Assembly (NCBI RefSeq): GCF_008831285.2
Contig: NC_045139.1
Coordinates: 23,230,412-23,294,411 of the forward strand
Source: Nymphaea colorata
Taxonomy: Eukaryota > Streptophyta > Magnoliopsida > Nymphaeales > Nymphaeaceae
Reading direction: 5' to 3'
Length of the DNA: 64,000 nucleotides
Part shown: piece after piece, positions 23,292 through 36,536 of the stretch
How positions within the stretch are numbered: the stretch's first letter is position 1
Layout: every line of letters begins with the position of its first letter
Made by a program: the position numbers and the translations under genes
Notes under the pieces: model-generated
Database searches by the model: none
What the model was told of the DNA's origin: nothing
What the model saw: the letters and a program-made list of their open reading frames with translations, nothing else

Positions 23292-24283
23292 TCACTCGGT
23301 TATGTCAAAACAAAGTTTAGCTTCATCCCAAGGACCATTTATCTCAAATTTGTATTCCTGTATCCTGATAATTCAGTAAGGACATACAACAGTAATGAAC
23401 AATAATAGGGCTAGAAATAGAGCAAACAAGGAATGGTGAAGGGGAAAAAGAATGGCCAAAGTTGCACAGGTCAAGAGGAGAGAAAAACACAAGTGCACCT
23501 TGGTGGAGTACTTTTTGATGCAGTACATCACTAGTGGAGAAAAAAGAAAGATATGTAAAGAAAAAAGCATGATGGAGAACACATGATACCTTGAAGGAAG
23601 GCAGGAAGCAATAAGAACGGACGCCACAATGGACGCATTCAGGGAGATATTGCTGGTTAGTGTTGGATTCTTCAAGGCTCCAGGTGGCCTGATGGTTGAG
23701 CCAGAATAATCATGCAAAAAGAGATGAATAACAAGCAGGAAAACTGTTAGTGCCCAAATGGAGTCTGAACTGATGGATCTTGTGAGGGTGCAATAAAGTG
23801 GGGCTAGTACATACAAGCCACTAATGAAGTAAGCAATGTTATGAAGGTAATGAAAAAGAAGGGAAATAGAAAGTTTCGTTTTCGTTAAGACAAGCACCAG
23901 GAAGCCCATCCCAAGGAGAACAGCATAAAAAAGGTGGAGTGCCCTTCCATCTATTCTGGCCGACAATGTGTATGTCCAGACACAGACCACGAGAACTACA
24001 ACACAAAGATACTGAGAAATGGAAACTGAGTCCAGCATCACTTTAAGCAAGTCTCTCTTTACAACATTGGCATTCATAACCATACAACACAAAGATACTG
24101 AGAGATGGAAACTGCGTCCAGCATCACTTTAAGCAAGTCTCTCTTTACAACATTGGCATTCATAACCATATCTTCAAGAAAGGATTCGTCTGTATAATTG
24201 TCCGCATACCCAGGTTGCATGCCACCATATGCCACGTTCTTCCATTTGGCTCGAGCTTGTGTATTCAAAGTTTTGTTCTCCAT
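23292..24283 (-). pseudogene. PIG-C/GPI2 pseudogene (left arm)
   Basis: This is the mirror copy of the intact gene at 36537-37442, from an ATG at 24281-24283 to an in-register stop at 23292-23294. Two lesions are visible. An 86-bp tandem duplication (units at about 23998-24083 and 24084-24169) repeats the segment coding for [20 protein letters not shown] and shifts the frame. Near the 3' end, the codon equivalent to Trp275 is a stop (TAC TGA in place of TAC TGG). Elsewhere it differs from the right copy by scattered substitutions. It is unlikely to give a working subunit, although a downstream frame (23373-24092) of 239 codons stays open. Confidence 0.85.
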
Positions 24284-25024
24284 CAATTAAGCTACCAACA
24301 ATAGTTAAAGCAACCAAGGCTACACTGGATAGATACACTTTGGGCCAAGAAGTAACCCTGAAGACTGCATCTAGGTCTTATGAGTAGCAGCACACCATCA
24401 AGATTCCGGTTCTATATAACGTAAAAATTGGCAGCCCCCATATAGTCCTTATCCACATGGCCTACCATAAATGAACATTAGGGATCAAAATTAATAAAAA
24501 GAAGTGCACACACACACTCTCGCAGTCTGTAAGACTTAAAAAGTAATCTTCAAGTAAACCTTAGTTTCTCCATGCACACATACCATAAACCATAAAAGAC
24601 TACCATTTCCCAACCTAGTCGTACAAGTAAGTAAATATAACATCCAATAATTTGCTTATAGATGCAAGTGTGCTCATAGGCAGAGACTGATATAAGAAAA
24701 GGACAAGAGGTGCATATCTAATTTGCAAAGAACATAATATTTAACAATACTACAGGCACTGGGAACTTCTCTCAGAAAAAGCATTGACTTAGAAAATCAA
24801 TTTCCCAAATGACAAGAGTTGCTTATGTTGATCTATGGCTTATTTTAACGTTAAGCATGGGAGAGGCACAATGACACTTTGGGTAAGGAAAAAAAGGATT
24901 GCGTCAACAAAAGTATGCAGATATACATGACTTCATAGAACATATTCGCAGTTAAACCAATCTCCATCGCATAGAAAGAAGGTCAGCAATCTCGTCTAAC
25001 AAAGAGAAACGATATAGCTCATGT

Positions 25025-25609
25025 AAGTCAGACAATGCTTTCTAGGCAAATGCATTTCCATCAACAAAAACTGCTCAGAGCCCAGTGCATTTCATCATCC
25101 AATCCCATGAGTCATGGTCTCAAGATTCACAAACAACATAAACACAGAGGCCACACAGGCATAAAGACAGATTGATAGAGAGAAGAAACTGACAAAGGGT
25201 GTAAAGGAACTATAGAAAAAAAAAAAGAGACAAAAACCACATATCTAAAAGCGAAGATTACTTGATCTAGTAGGTCCTCAGTGAGACTGCTTATAATTTT
25301 CATCAATGATAAATCAGGTCTCAAAGATTACATGCCATCATCGAACCTTAAAATAATTGTGAAACGAAAAGAAAGAATAAAAGTATAAAACACAAATAAA
25401 ATTAAGAAAAAGATAAGAGAGGTAGTTCATGATAGAAAAATATTTTCAGTTGAATGTCGCAGTACGTTATTCACTATACCTTTGGCAAAGAAGGCAGAGT
25501 GACTCAACAAATACCTGCCACTGGATATCAGCCCTTTCACCCAAAGCATGGGATGGGTTACTCTAAAACGATCAAAATGTGGCACAAGAGACCCATTAAA
25601 GGGCTTATA

Positions 25610-25643
<34 letters not shown>

Positions 25644-27700
25644 CAAGAGAGCGAGAGAAAGAGAGACAGGCCACCAGCCAAAAAACCAACAAAAAATAGC
25701 CCAAAGGCCAGTGCATCAACTCAACCCCAAACTCAATAGCTATCGACAACATAAAAGCAAATGAGGAATTGAAAAGAATGAAGCCAATGTACACAAGATT
25801 CACCTGACGGACAATAAAATATCTTAAAAATCTTCCAACCATATATCTTTTAGGAGATAAGTGCCAGTTCTAATTTGTCCTCAGGAAAATGCTTGGGATG
25901 TTCATAAAATGAAAATCAGGCCACAAAGATTACTTGCCATCAGCAGACCCTCAACACCCTCCAACCACCCAAAAAAACACACATTAGGAAGAATTTTCTT
26001 TTGCATTGTATGCAGTAAATTATTCACTATACCCATGACAAACAAAGCAGAGTGACTCCACAATATCCAATATCTGGAACTGAGATTGGTAACCTGAAAA
26101 GCTAAACCACCAGAAAATGGTGGAACAGGTCACCGAATAGCTTAGAGAGAGAGAGAGATCAAGGGACCAACCGGTGGATAGGTACACCAATGGCTACAAC
26201 ACTCTACTAGCCACTGCTAATTACCGGTTAGACAGAGACAGGGAGATGGAGCAGGGTTAGCTCCTATAAGTCAGACAATGCTTTCAAGGCAAATGCATTT
26301 CCATCAACAAAAAAATGCTCAGAGCCCAGTGCATTTCATCATCCAACACCACGACAAACTAGATGCATTCGAAATTAAAAAAAACACACACACACAGAGA
26401 ACACATTGACAGACGTGCAGGCATGTAGATGCAGTGATAGAAAGAGAAGGCATGGAAAAGATGTTAACAACTTCAAAAAAAATGAAAACAGTTCCATAAA
26501 AGTGAAGTCGTGAAGATTATGTGGTTTACTCGGTCCTCAGTGAGACTGCTTATAATTTTCATCAATGATAATCAGGTCTCAAAGATTACATGCCATCATC
26601 GAACCTTGAAATAACTGTTAAGCAAAAGAGAGTATAAGGCCAACATAAAATTAAGCAAAGGAAAAGAGAGAGAGAGAGAGAGGGTTTTCAAAGACTTTTG
26701 ATGGAAAAAAGAATGTTATGATTATTCTGTTGAATGTTGCAGTACGTTATTCACTATACCTTTGACAAACAAGGCAGAGTGACTCAACAAATACCTGCCA
26801 ATGGATCTCAGCCCTTGCACCCAAAGTTCAAGATGGGTTACTCGAAACCATCATAATGTGGCACAAGAGACCCATCGATTGGCTTATAAAAAAGAGAGAG
26901 AAGGATAGAGGGCCACCAGCCAAAAAACAAACAAAAAGTTACCCGCAGCTCAATGCATCAACTTGACCCTAAACTCTTCTTAGTTCTCTCTAGCTCTACC
27001 AGTTCTCGAACCTTGGACCTATCATTATACCATCATCAGGTTGTACCACAAGGCCAGGTAAGAAACATAACAAGTGAAGGAGGAACTCAAAACAAATGAA
27101 GCCTATTTACGCAGGATCCTGAAGGGCACTAAAAAGAGCTTAAAAGTTAAAAATCTTTGAAACATATATCTTGGAGGAAAGAAGTGCTGGTTTTAATTGG
27201 TCCTCAGAATGATCGCTTGTAATACTCATCTAGAGAAAATCAGATCTCAAAGATTATTAGCCATCATCGGACACTCAACACCCTCAGACCACCCAAAAAT
27301 ATACACACATACATTTGTAAGATTATTCACAATGCCCATGATAAACAACGTAGAGTGACCCAATGAAATCCTGCATTTGTATCTATTCCCTTATAAGGGA
27401 TATTGACAAAAGAGGGTGGCTCTGGTACATCCAACAGCTCCATCCACCGGACACCACCAATTGCTAGTAAGAGAAAGGGGGGGGGAAGGGGGAGAGACAG
27501 AGAGAGAGAAAGAGAGGACTGGGCTAGTTTCTGTAAGTCAGTGCTTTCTAGGCAAACACATTTCCATCAACAAAAACTGTTCAGCGCCCAGTGCATTTCA
27601 TCATCCAACCCCATGACGAACTCAATAGCTGCAGAATTCACACACAAAGGCCACATGGACAGACGTGATAGGGATAAATACAGAGGATAGAGAAAGGGTA
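25025..27700. repeat. Tandem array of ~640-bp units, left-arm copy
   Basis: Same alternating landmarks as the outer array: CAGGTCTCAAAG-like motifs at about 25316, 25917, 26573 and 27240, and CCCAGTGCATTTCATCAT blocks at about 25080, 26325 and 27585. Unit number matches the outer copy. Open frames inside are repeat-derived. Confidence 0.75.
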
Positions 27701-29604
27701 TAAACAAAGGATATTATCAACGACTTTTCCAGAAAACAACTAAAACAAAAACTACATAGCAAAAAGCAAAGGTTGCTTGATTCAGATATGATCGAGATGA
27801 TAACACCAGTTGAAAATAGAATAAAACAAAAATTCCATGTTTCATTTTTCTGTTGTGTTTGGTAGCCTGGAATTTTCATCCAAGAATTAAAATTCAGCTG
27901 TTTGACGAAACAAGCATTGAAATTCTAGAATTTTTTGTTACTGCTTGATCCCACAACTTCTCATCTATGTCACCTGAGGGAACGGTGTGGTTGCAGGTGC
28001 GGGTGTGGGATGAGGCAAATCCCAAAAAAATTTCGGCGTGGGTGCAGCTATAATACTCTATAGATTAGGGCTCTTCAAATGGTATCAGGCATCAGAGGCG
28101 GATCTGGCTATGGAACTTTTGGGGGAAAGGATATAGATTAGCTGCACATGTAGGAAACTAATACATAATTCAAAAACATCTTACATGACGCTACAGCTGC
28201 CTGTAGGATGAAGAACAGTGATGAAAGCCTTCCACTCCCCTCCTCCCCTTTTTCCTCTGTGCAGGATGCCCGAGAGAAAAGGCAGATGGAGGCGATGGGG
28301 CAGAGAGAAAAGAGAAATGGGGGTTCTCGCCGTGTAACCGATAGGGGTAAAGAAAAAAAACGAAGGAGCAATGGTGTCGCTGTAGGGGAGAGCGGAGGAA
28401 GCCGCGGTGGACAGCTGAAGATGTCACGATGGAGGAGAGTGAAGCTTCCAGCATAAGAGAAGGAAGCAACTGGGGGTTTTCAGAAGAGGAACGTCACAGC
28501 GGCGGGCAACAAGAGAAAGGTAGAAGCTTCAGAGATCTTACTCTGCGCGCATTATTCCCCTCGTGGCAAACGAGCCGGACTCGGGCTGCAGGATCACCCC
28601 CATAACCATAAACTAAGTTGAAGTTAAAACGTTTGTCTACAGATGTCGACATGAAATCAGTGGAACACAGAGAGCTGCATGTGATAAGCTAAGCTTCTCC
28701 CAGTACGTTATCTTTTTAGAACCAACTAAGAAACAGGTAAACAGTATTTACCAATTTTCCTTCTTTCTTTGACATTTTTTTTTAAAGTAATTCAACAGAT
28801 AAAATTTAATCTGACCACGAAGAAACAAGAATAACTTTTTAGTTATGTCAGTTACTAATATTGAAGAAGACTGATCTACATTAACTCATGATACGAGTTA
28901 TGTCAAGAATAATGTTATGATCACTGATCATCACTATGCAATACTCATCAGTAGCATCATTCTATTTCTACCAATAGAGACAAAAGGCATAGGGGAGATC
29001 TAGGTAAGTCACCTACTCAGATGAAAGGAAAAAGGAAAACCAAAAAGGACAAACTGATTTTCTTTTTTTTTCAAAGAAATGCACAGTTACAAGTAAGATA
29101 ACTACGTTCATTTGTGTTTATCAGGTCTTCATGTTGTTGTTAAAACGGTAAATGAATGCATTACATGAATTCATGGCTATGCAATAATGTGCACCATATA
29201 CATGGCTATGTACAGTTCACAAAATATGGGGACTGAGTAATTACAAAGAGCACAGAGCTTGTCTATGAGCCAACTGAAAGACTTGATTGATTATTCATAA
29301 GGTGTTAAGTTAGTTTTGCAAGAAAGTGAATGATAACTTATATTTTGACAAAGCAATTTCTCATGGCACCTGATGAGCCATCAATCACATTCATCAGATG
29401 GTCCATGAAAAGTCCACATATTCCTTAAACTATATCTATATGTGTAAGGCATTGATTCAACCAGTCTCATTTTCAAAGTGTTTTTTCATCCCCCCCCCCC
29501 TCCCCCACCCAACCCCTTTCTCAAAAAAACCTTTTTGTTCTCACTTTGGAGGATCATAAGGTAGTCATATGATGAAACTGGTTTAACTTGTTTTCCCTAC
29601 AATG

Positions 29605-29606
<2 letters not shown>

Positions 29607-29658
<52 letters not shown>
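29607..29658. repeat. (AT)n microsatellite near the palindrome centre
   Basis: About 25 TA/AT dinucleotides, the longest of the three homologous runs (others at 12541-12578 and 30113-30136). Confidence 0.9.
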
Positions 29659-29660
<2 letters not shown>

Positions 29661-29754
29661 AGATCTATGCTGCCATGTGTCAAATATTGCTCCTAAAAAA
29701 ATAATTTTATCCATCCGACAACCAGCATAGAAATCTCTTATGTACACATATATA

Positions 29755-30015
29755 TGTATATTTTCCCATTACTGAAATATGCTTCTCCTAAGCTTCAATA
29801 TCAAGAAAACTAAATTATTTTTATGATGCGCTATTGAGGTGCTCTCGTTGAGCTCATTCAGTTCTTGCTACCCTCTTTCAAGTGTGTAATTACATCCACG
29901 GGTAGCAAGAACTGAATGAGCTCAACTAGCACACCTCAAGAGCGCATCATAAAAATAATTTAGTTTTCTTGATATTGAAGCTTAGGAGAAGCATATTTCA
30001 GTAATGGGAAAGTAT
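29755..30015. repeat. Centre of the inverted duplication: perfect-looking hairpin
   Basis: Arms of roughly 115-130 bp pair almost without mismatch, from TTTCCCATTACTGAAATATG (left) to CATATTTCAGTAATGGGAAA (right). They surround a ~26-base loop at 29874-29899; the innermost pairs are TTGCTACCC and GGGTAGCAA. The stem is not found in the outer L1 copy, so it is special to the junction. Confidence 0.85.
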
Positions 30016-31797
30016 GTATACATATGTGTACACAAGAGATTTCTATGCTGGTTGTCGGATGGCAAAAATTAATTTTTTAGGAGCAATATTTGACACATGG
30101 CAGCATAGAACTCTTATATATATATATATATATATATTGTGGGGAAAACAAGTTAAACCAGTTTTCATCATAGGACTACCTTATGATCCTCCAAAGTGAG
30201 AACAAAATGGTTTTTTTTGGAAAGTAGGGGGGGGATGTAAAAAGCACTTTGAAAATGAGACTGGTTGAATCCATTGCTTACACATATAGATTTAGTTTGT
30301 GGAATATGTGGACTTTTCATAGAACTTTTCATAGACCATCTGATGAATGTGATTGATGGCTCATGAGGTGCCATAAAAAATTGCTTTGTCAAAATATAAG
30401 TTGTCATTCACTTTCTTGCAAAACTAACTTAACACCTTATGAATAATCAATCAAGTCTTTCAGGTGGCTCAAAGACAACTTCTGTGCTCTTTGTAATTAC
30501 TCAGTCCCCATATTTTGTGAACTGTACATAGTCATGTATATGGTGCACATTTTTGCATGGCCATGAATCCATGTAATGCATTCATTTACAGTTTTAACAA
30601 CAACATGAAGACCTGATAAACACAAATGAACGTAGTTATCTTACTTGTAACTGTGCATTTCTTTGAAAAAAAAAGAAAATCAGTTTGTCCTTTTTGGTTT
30701 TTCTTTTTCCTTTCATCTGAGTAGGTGACTTACTTAGGTTTCCCCTATGCCTTTTGCCTCCATTGGTAGAAATAGAATAATACTACTGATGAGTATTGCA
30801 TAGTGATGATCAGTGATCACAACATTATTCTTGACATGACACATATCATGAGATAATGTAGATCAGTCTTCTTCAATATTAGTAACCGACATAACTAGAA
30901 AGTTATTTTTGTTTCTTCGTGGTCAGATTAAAAAATGTCAAAGAAAGAAGGAAAATTGGTAAATACTGTTTATCTGTTTATCTAGTTGGTCTTATGGACC
31001 TAAAATTTTTTCTTTGCCAGTCTGTGGTATAGCTTTGAATGGTCATCTCTCCTGCCCCTTTTTTTTGTTATCCATGGTTAAATTGCTTTTCTAGTGGATC
31101 AAAATTGCAGCAATCTTAAGCCATCTTGAGATACGCAAATGTGATTTTTCTAACCCTTTAGAATGATATACTTGTAAGAAAAATTACTGTAGTTAGGAGA
31201 GCTTGATAATTTGGCTGTTTACAAGATCTGATTGTCAAACTAAAGTGCACACCTAATAAGCACACGCAAAGAAACATTAGAGTTACTTGTTCACTTCTTG
31301 AGAACCATGGAAAGGAGATTCAATGTACTGGGAGAAGCTTAGCTTATCTAGCAATCACATGCAGCTCTCTCTTTTCCATTGATTTCAAGTCTACATCTCT
31401 AGACAAAAGTTTTAACTTCAACTTAGTTTATAGTTCTGGGGTGATTTGTCCAATCTAGTGATGCGACTGAATACTGTGTTAAGAATCATTTGTTTGTCAG
31501 TGGCTGCGGGACTGTTATAAAAAAAAATTGAGCTTTTTGTTGCTTGTCCATGCATGGGTGTTATGAATCGTTATGCTCTCAGTGACTAAGGGGTGATGTC
31601 CTTGCTTATTCCTGCATGATTCTTATGACTTCTTCATAGAAGTCCTCATTTTGGTAGGGCCATTAAGCAAGAACCTTTTGACTATATTGTGTTTACTTTT
31701 CAACTTGTAGGAGCAATTTTCTTGTTCTTCATTTAGTTAAATTTCACATTTAACGTACAATATGTCTTATTGGATTGCATTTGTTTGAATTGCCCAG

Positions 31798-32010
31798 GCT
31801 ACAAGGAATCCATTGCCTTCAAGTGCCAACTGCTCGAGGTCACACGATTTTGTGGACCCCGTCCTAATGATAATGTGGAATCTTCTAGAGGCACTTCCAA
31901 CTCTACAAATTTCTATGAATATGTGCCGTCATCACTTGTTCCATGTTTCTATGCTACTCCCATTAACGTTGTACGTCCTTTAAAAAGCCCTAGCATCTCT
32001 ATGTTTCTGC
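31798..32010 (+). pseudogene. LRR receptor-like kinase (subfamily VIII-1) exon fossil, right arm
   Basis: After an acceptor (TTGCCCAG then GCTACAAGG) the frame reads GYKES, TRFCGPRPND, and then NSTNFYEYVPSSLVPCFYATP followed by INVV and RPLKSPSIS. It is the mirror copy of 10590-10814. Compared with that copy it lacks 33 bp (the 11 codons for VCPIQACPTQN) in frame. In functional LRR-VIII-1 receptor kinases this juxtamembrane ectodomain segment contains CPIQACP, with conserved cysteines. No kinase or LRR exon lies nearby, so this is an isolated fossil exon with AT-rich, intron-like sequence before it (30020-31797). Confidence 0.75.
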
Positions 32011-32299
32011 TTTCATGCTTTTATAATTTTCTCATGTCTGACCTTGATTTGGATCTTGATGTCATGCTGACATCAATACTTTTGTAAAAGAGAAACTTTT
32101 CAGTTTTGCTTAAAAACATTTTGAAAGTGTTTTCTCACTGAGCATGTGATAATGATGAAGGTATGAGATAACAACGAAGTATGATAATGATAAAAATATG
32201 AGATAATGACCAGATGTGATATGACAAAAGTATGAAATAATGACAGATATATGATAATTTATTAATGTATAATGTTTAGTATTAAAGTAAATATACATA

Positions 32300-32930
32300 T
32301 TGATAATAGAATTCAACTAGTTGTACAATTACGTGCGTATAACACGCCCTCCCACCGACCGAAAACATATATTTAGAAACGGGGCCTACGAGGCCCGGCC
32401 GGACAGTTGGGTCAGGCCTACAGCCTGAGTCTGGCCTGTTTGCCACCCTCGTCCGCGAGGGCATAATGCGCACAAAATAAGATCTCTGAAGCTTCTACCT
32501 TTCTCTTGTTGCCCGTCGCTGTGACGTTCCTCTTCTGAAAACCCTCAGTTGCTTCATTCTCTTATGCTGGAAGCTTCACTCTCCTCCATCGTGACGTCTT
32601 CAACTGTCTACCGTGGCTTCCTCCGCTCTCCCCTACAGCAATGCCATTGCTCCTTCGTTTTTTTTTCTTTCCCCTATCGGTTACACGGCGAGAACCTCCA
32701 TTTCTCTTTTCTCTTTGCCCCATCGTCTCCATCTGCCTTTGTCTCTCGGGCATCCTGCACAAAGGAAAAAGGGGAGGAGGGGAGTGGATGGCTTTCATCA
32801 CTGTTCTTCATCCTACAGGCAGCTGTAGCGCGCTGTTGGATGAATAGGATGGCTGACTCTTCCTCTCTTAGCATTCTCACGACATTCTCTCCCACGTCGA
32901 TCAGCCATTTTAGGTGTGGATTTCTATCTT
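32300..32930 (+). other. GC-richer conserved block (5'-UTR/promoter-like), right arm
   Basis: Mirror copy of 7060-7690. The first part (32330-32470) is CG-rich; the second part has CT-rich leader-like sequence and a possible donor near 32913 (TTTTAG then GTGTGG). It lies upstream of the PIG-C gene in the same orientation and might be a distal promoter or untranslated exon, but nothing in the sequence proves it. From 32930 to 33520 the sequence is T-rich and intron-like. Confidence 0.35.
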
Positions 32931-33528
32931 GATATTTCCTTTTTGTTTTGCCTTTTATTTATTTTTTTGCTGCAGTTTCCTGTCTTTGTTTTTTTTTTTA
33001 AATGTGCTTTTGGATGTTGAATTTTATGTGTCTATCCTATCTGCTGATATAATGTCTTATTCTTATTCTTCTTATCTTATTCTTATTCTTCTTTTCCCCA
33101 TCTTTCTATCTCGATTTATATCTATTTTCTTTGAGTATTTGGTTTGATTTGTATGTAGTTTTTATGAAGAAAATTTGCTTTGTCGAGATAGCTGTTGTAG
33201 TCTCTATTTTGTCTTTGTTTCCTCTTCATTCATGTGATTTTATATTTTTTGTGATTTTATATTTTTTATATTTTTGTTATACAGTTGTTGGGTTCGTAAT
33301 TGTAGTTGAAAGAAATCATGTGTTGAAGATACTGATGTTTTGTTTTTGTACCTCCATTTTGCCATGAGATTTTCATGCGTCAAAAAAATCATAAAGAACT
33401 ATTAAAGTATTGACAAATAATTGGTTTAGATTTGAGTTGTTTTGTTTTTACGAGCAGCGTGTGGGGTGAGTTTTGTTCGCGCGTGTGCCGGTGACAACTT
33501 TGTCTTTTTTTTTTTTTAACTTGAAGGG

Positions 33529-33600
33529 GCGTTTGTTACGCTGGAAATCTATTATTCATCCAAAAAAAATATTTCAAATTTTTCAACACGTAACAAACGC
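33529..33600. repeat. 72-bp inverted repeat (MITE-like hairpin)
   Basis: GCGTTTGTTACG at 33529-33540 is the exact reverse complement of CGTAACAAACGC at 33589-33600. The GGGGCGTTTG-type end is common among small hAT-like plant elements. It lies just upstream of the probable PIG-C leader exon. Confidence 0.5.
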
Positions 33601-33649
33601 GGAAAAAAAAATTCAACTAAAAATATTTCCACATAAAGAGGCGGAAATA

Positions 33650-33837
33650 TATGTCCGGAAAATTTTTACGGCCCGTTAGGGCACGCTCTTCTTCACTCGC
33701 CTCACGCAGCCCTCTTCACCGTGAGGGCTTCATCGTTTTGAAAGCTTCCTTTGACCCTGTTCATCCGCATCTGTCGGTGGCGGAACCGCATCACAGCAGC
33801 AGCGTTGTCTTTCTCAACTGCAGCAGCGTTACCTCTA
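33650..33837 (+). promoter_or_regulatory. Probable PIG-C 5' leader exon
   Basis: A GC-richer stretch (TACGGCCCGTTAGGGCACGC onward, then CT- and CAGCAG-rich) ends at a plausible donor, CCTCTAG followed by GTACTGG. The next acceptor before the PIG-C start is TTTATGGCAG at about 36351-36360, giving a ~2.5-kb leader intron that contains the ~640-bp repeat units. The left arm and L1 lack this exon. This is inference from composition and splice-site words; an RNA read across 33837/36361 would confirm it. Confidence 0.4.
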
Positions 33838-34754
33838 GGTACTGGTCTCCCTCTCTCCCTCTCTCTCTCTCTCTATATATATATGTATAAACAATGAGGT
33901 GAGACGCAGGAGGTGCTTCCTGCAAAAGCAAGGGAGGGGGTAAAGGAAAAGGGGGGAAGAAGATTACCAGAGAAGGTTATGATTTGGGATAGAGAAGCGG
34001 AATGATGGCCGAATCCTTTCCGTTCCATGCGTTTGAATGTGACGGTAGTTTGGTGAAACGAAAATGCCCACAGGGCAGGCGAGGGGATTTTTGTGCGTTG
34101 GCGTGTGGTGGAACGAAAATGCGCACAGTGAGCAGGGCGAGGGGAACTTTCGAGTGGCGGAATGAGGCCATCTTCTGATTGCTTTTGAATTTGATTGGTT
34201 ACTGTTTTTCTGTTTTGAATGATTGGCTTACAGACATCGGATATTATGCATCATTTTGCATGAAGGCGCTAACAGAAGCGATGGTTTTTATTTTATTTTT
34301 TCTCTCTTTGAATGCTTCGATATCCAATACTTGGTTCGCAACTTAAAACCTGGAATTTGCATTTTTCTGGCTAAACCGAATGCAAGTAAGCTTCTGCTAG
34401 CAGGCTTGAAATCCAATTTCGTACTTTGATTTTTAAAGTTCAGCCATCATTAACTTGCCCAAATTGCACTTTTTGGTAAAAAAAAACCATTCTTTAACCC
34501 GTTGCTGTGTCTCTGTTCTTACAGACCCTAGATTGGTGGTTAGGGTTGCAAAAAGATCCATCTTAACCAGGTCCATGTAGATGTGGACGAATCACAGTGT
34601 TCTTACAGCTTATGATCTTGCTGTTATGAGCTAGTCAAAATTCCTCTTATGCAGTGTAATTTTGTACTTTGCATGTTTGATGCTTAAGCTTGTGATTGTG
34701 GAAGTTCTTTTTCCTTTCAAACTATGCATGAATTATGCCACTGGGTTTATTCAG

Positions 34755-35170
34755 CTTCAGATGTTGGATATAGTGGAGTCACTCTGTTTTGTTTGTCATG
34801 GGTATAGTGAATAATTTACTGCATACAATGCAAAAGAAATTTCTTCCTAATGTGTGTTTTTTTGGGTGGTTGGAGGGTGTTGAGGGTCTGCTGATGGCAA
34901 GTAATCTTTGTGGCCTGATTTTTATTTTATGAACATCCCAAGCATTTTTCTGAGGACAAATTAGAACTGGCACTTATCTCCTAAAAGATATATTTTATTG
35001 TCCGTCAGGTGAATCTTGTGTACATTGGCTTCATTCTTTTCAATTCCTCATTTGCTTTTATGTTGTCGATAGCTATTGAGTTTGGGGTTGAGTTGATGCA
35101 CTGGCCTTTGGGCTATTTTTTGTTGGTTTTTTGGCTGTGGCCTCTGTCTCTCTTTCTCTCGCTCTCATCT

Positions 35171-35212
<42 letters not shown>

Positions 35213-36070
35213 TAAGCCCTTTAATGGGTCTCTTGTGCCACATTTTGATGGTTTTAGAGTAACCCATCCCATGCTTTGGGTGAAAGGGCTGATATCCAAT
35301 GGCAGGTATTTGTTGAGTCACTCTGCCTTCTTTGCCAAAGGTATAGTGAATAACGTACTGCGACATTCAACTGAAATTATTTTTCTATCATGAACTACCT
35401 CTCTTATCTTTTTCTTAATTTTATTTGTGTTTTATACTTTTATTCCTTCTTTTCGTTTCACAATTATTTTAAGGTTCGATGATGGCATGTAATCTTTGAG
35501 ACCTGATTTATCATTGATGAAAATTATAAGCAGTCTCACTGAGGACCTACTAGATCAAGTAATCTTCGCTTTTAGATATGTGGTTTTTGTCTCTTTTTTT
35601 TTTCTTTCTATAGTTCCTTTACACCCTTTGTCAGTTTCTTCTCTCTATCAATCTGTCTTTATGCCTGTGTGGCCTCTGTGTTTATGTTGTTTGTGAATCT
35701 TGAGACCATGACTCATGGGATTGGATGATGAAATGCACTGGGCTCTGAGTAGTTTTTGTTGATGGAAATGCATTTGCCTAGAAAGCATTGTCTGACTTAC
35801 ATGAGCTATATCGTTTCTCTTTGTTAGACGAGATTGCTGACCTTCTTTCTATGTGATGGAGATTGGTTTAACTGCGAATATGTTCTATGAAGTCATGTAT
35901 ATCTGCATACTTTTGTTGACGCAATCCTTTTTTTCCTTACCCAAAGTGTCATTGTGCCTCTCCCATGCTTAACGTTAAATAAGCCATAGATCAACATAAT
36001 CTCAGCAACTCTTGTCATTTGGGAAATTGATTTTCTAAGTCAACGCTTTTTCTGAGAGAAGTTCCCAGTG
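34755..36070. repeat. Two half-units of the ~640-bp repeat, right arm
   Basis: The mirror of the tandem array, but with only about one dimer: GGCCTGATTTT at about 34914, AGACCTGATTT at about 35499, and one CCCAGTGCATTTCATC block (about 35725-35755, inverted). A (TC)n run at 35172-35210 matches the (GA)n runs of the other arrays. Probably part of the PIG-C leader intron. Confidence 0.7.
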
Positions 36071-36536
36071 CCTGTAGTATTGTTAAATATTATGTTCTTT
36101 GCAAATTAGATATGCACCTCTTGTCCTTTTCTTATATCAGTCTCTGCCTATGAGCACACTTGCATCTATAAGCAAATTATTGGATGTTATATTTACTTGT
36201 ACGACTAGGTTGGGAAATGGTAGTCTTTTATGGTTTATGGTATGTGTGCATGGAGAAACTAAGGTTTACTTGAAGATTACTTTTAAGTCTTACAGACTGC
36301 GAGAGTGTGTGTGTGCACTTCTTTTTATTAATTTTGATCCCTAATGTTCATTTATGGCAGGCCATGTGGATAAGGACTATATGGGGGCTGCCGATTTTTA
36401 CGTTATAGAACCGGAATCTTGGTGGTGTGCTGCTACTCATAAGACCTAGATGCAGTCTTCAGGGTTACTTCTTGGCCCAAAGTGTATCTATCCAGTGTAG
36501 CCTTGGTTGCTTTAACTATTGTTGGTAGCTTAATTG

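Larger units (their letters stand above)
24769..29745. repeat. Inner left arm (L2), shorter sister of 2631-12675
   Basis: Direct copy of L1 with internal deletions. At 28189/28190 the sequence jumps from the equivalent of L1 6123 to L1 7159. Near 28592 it jumps from the equivalent of 7569 to 11250. Near 28710 another few hundred bases are missing. It includes the ~640-bp tandem array (25025-27700), a GC-richer block (28190-28580) and AT-rich sequence up to the palindrome centre. No intact gene was found. Confidence 0.75.

Noticed and set aside
31440-32930. A functional LRR receptor-kinase gene in the right arm
   Set aside because: Only one exon's worth of homology is present; no leucine-rich repeats, transmembrane or kinase exons were found around it.
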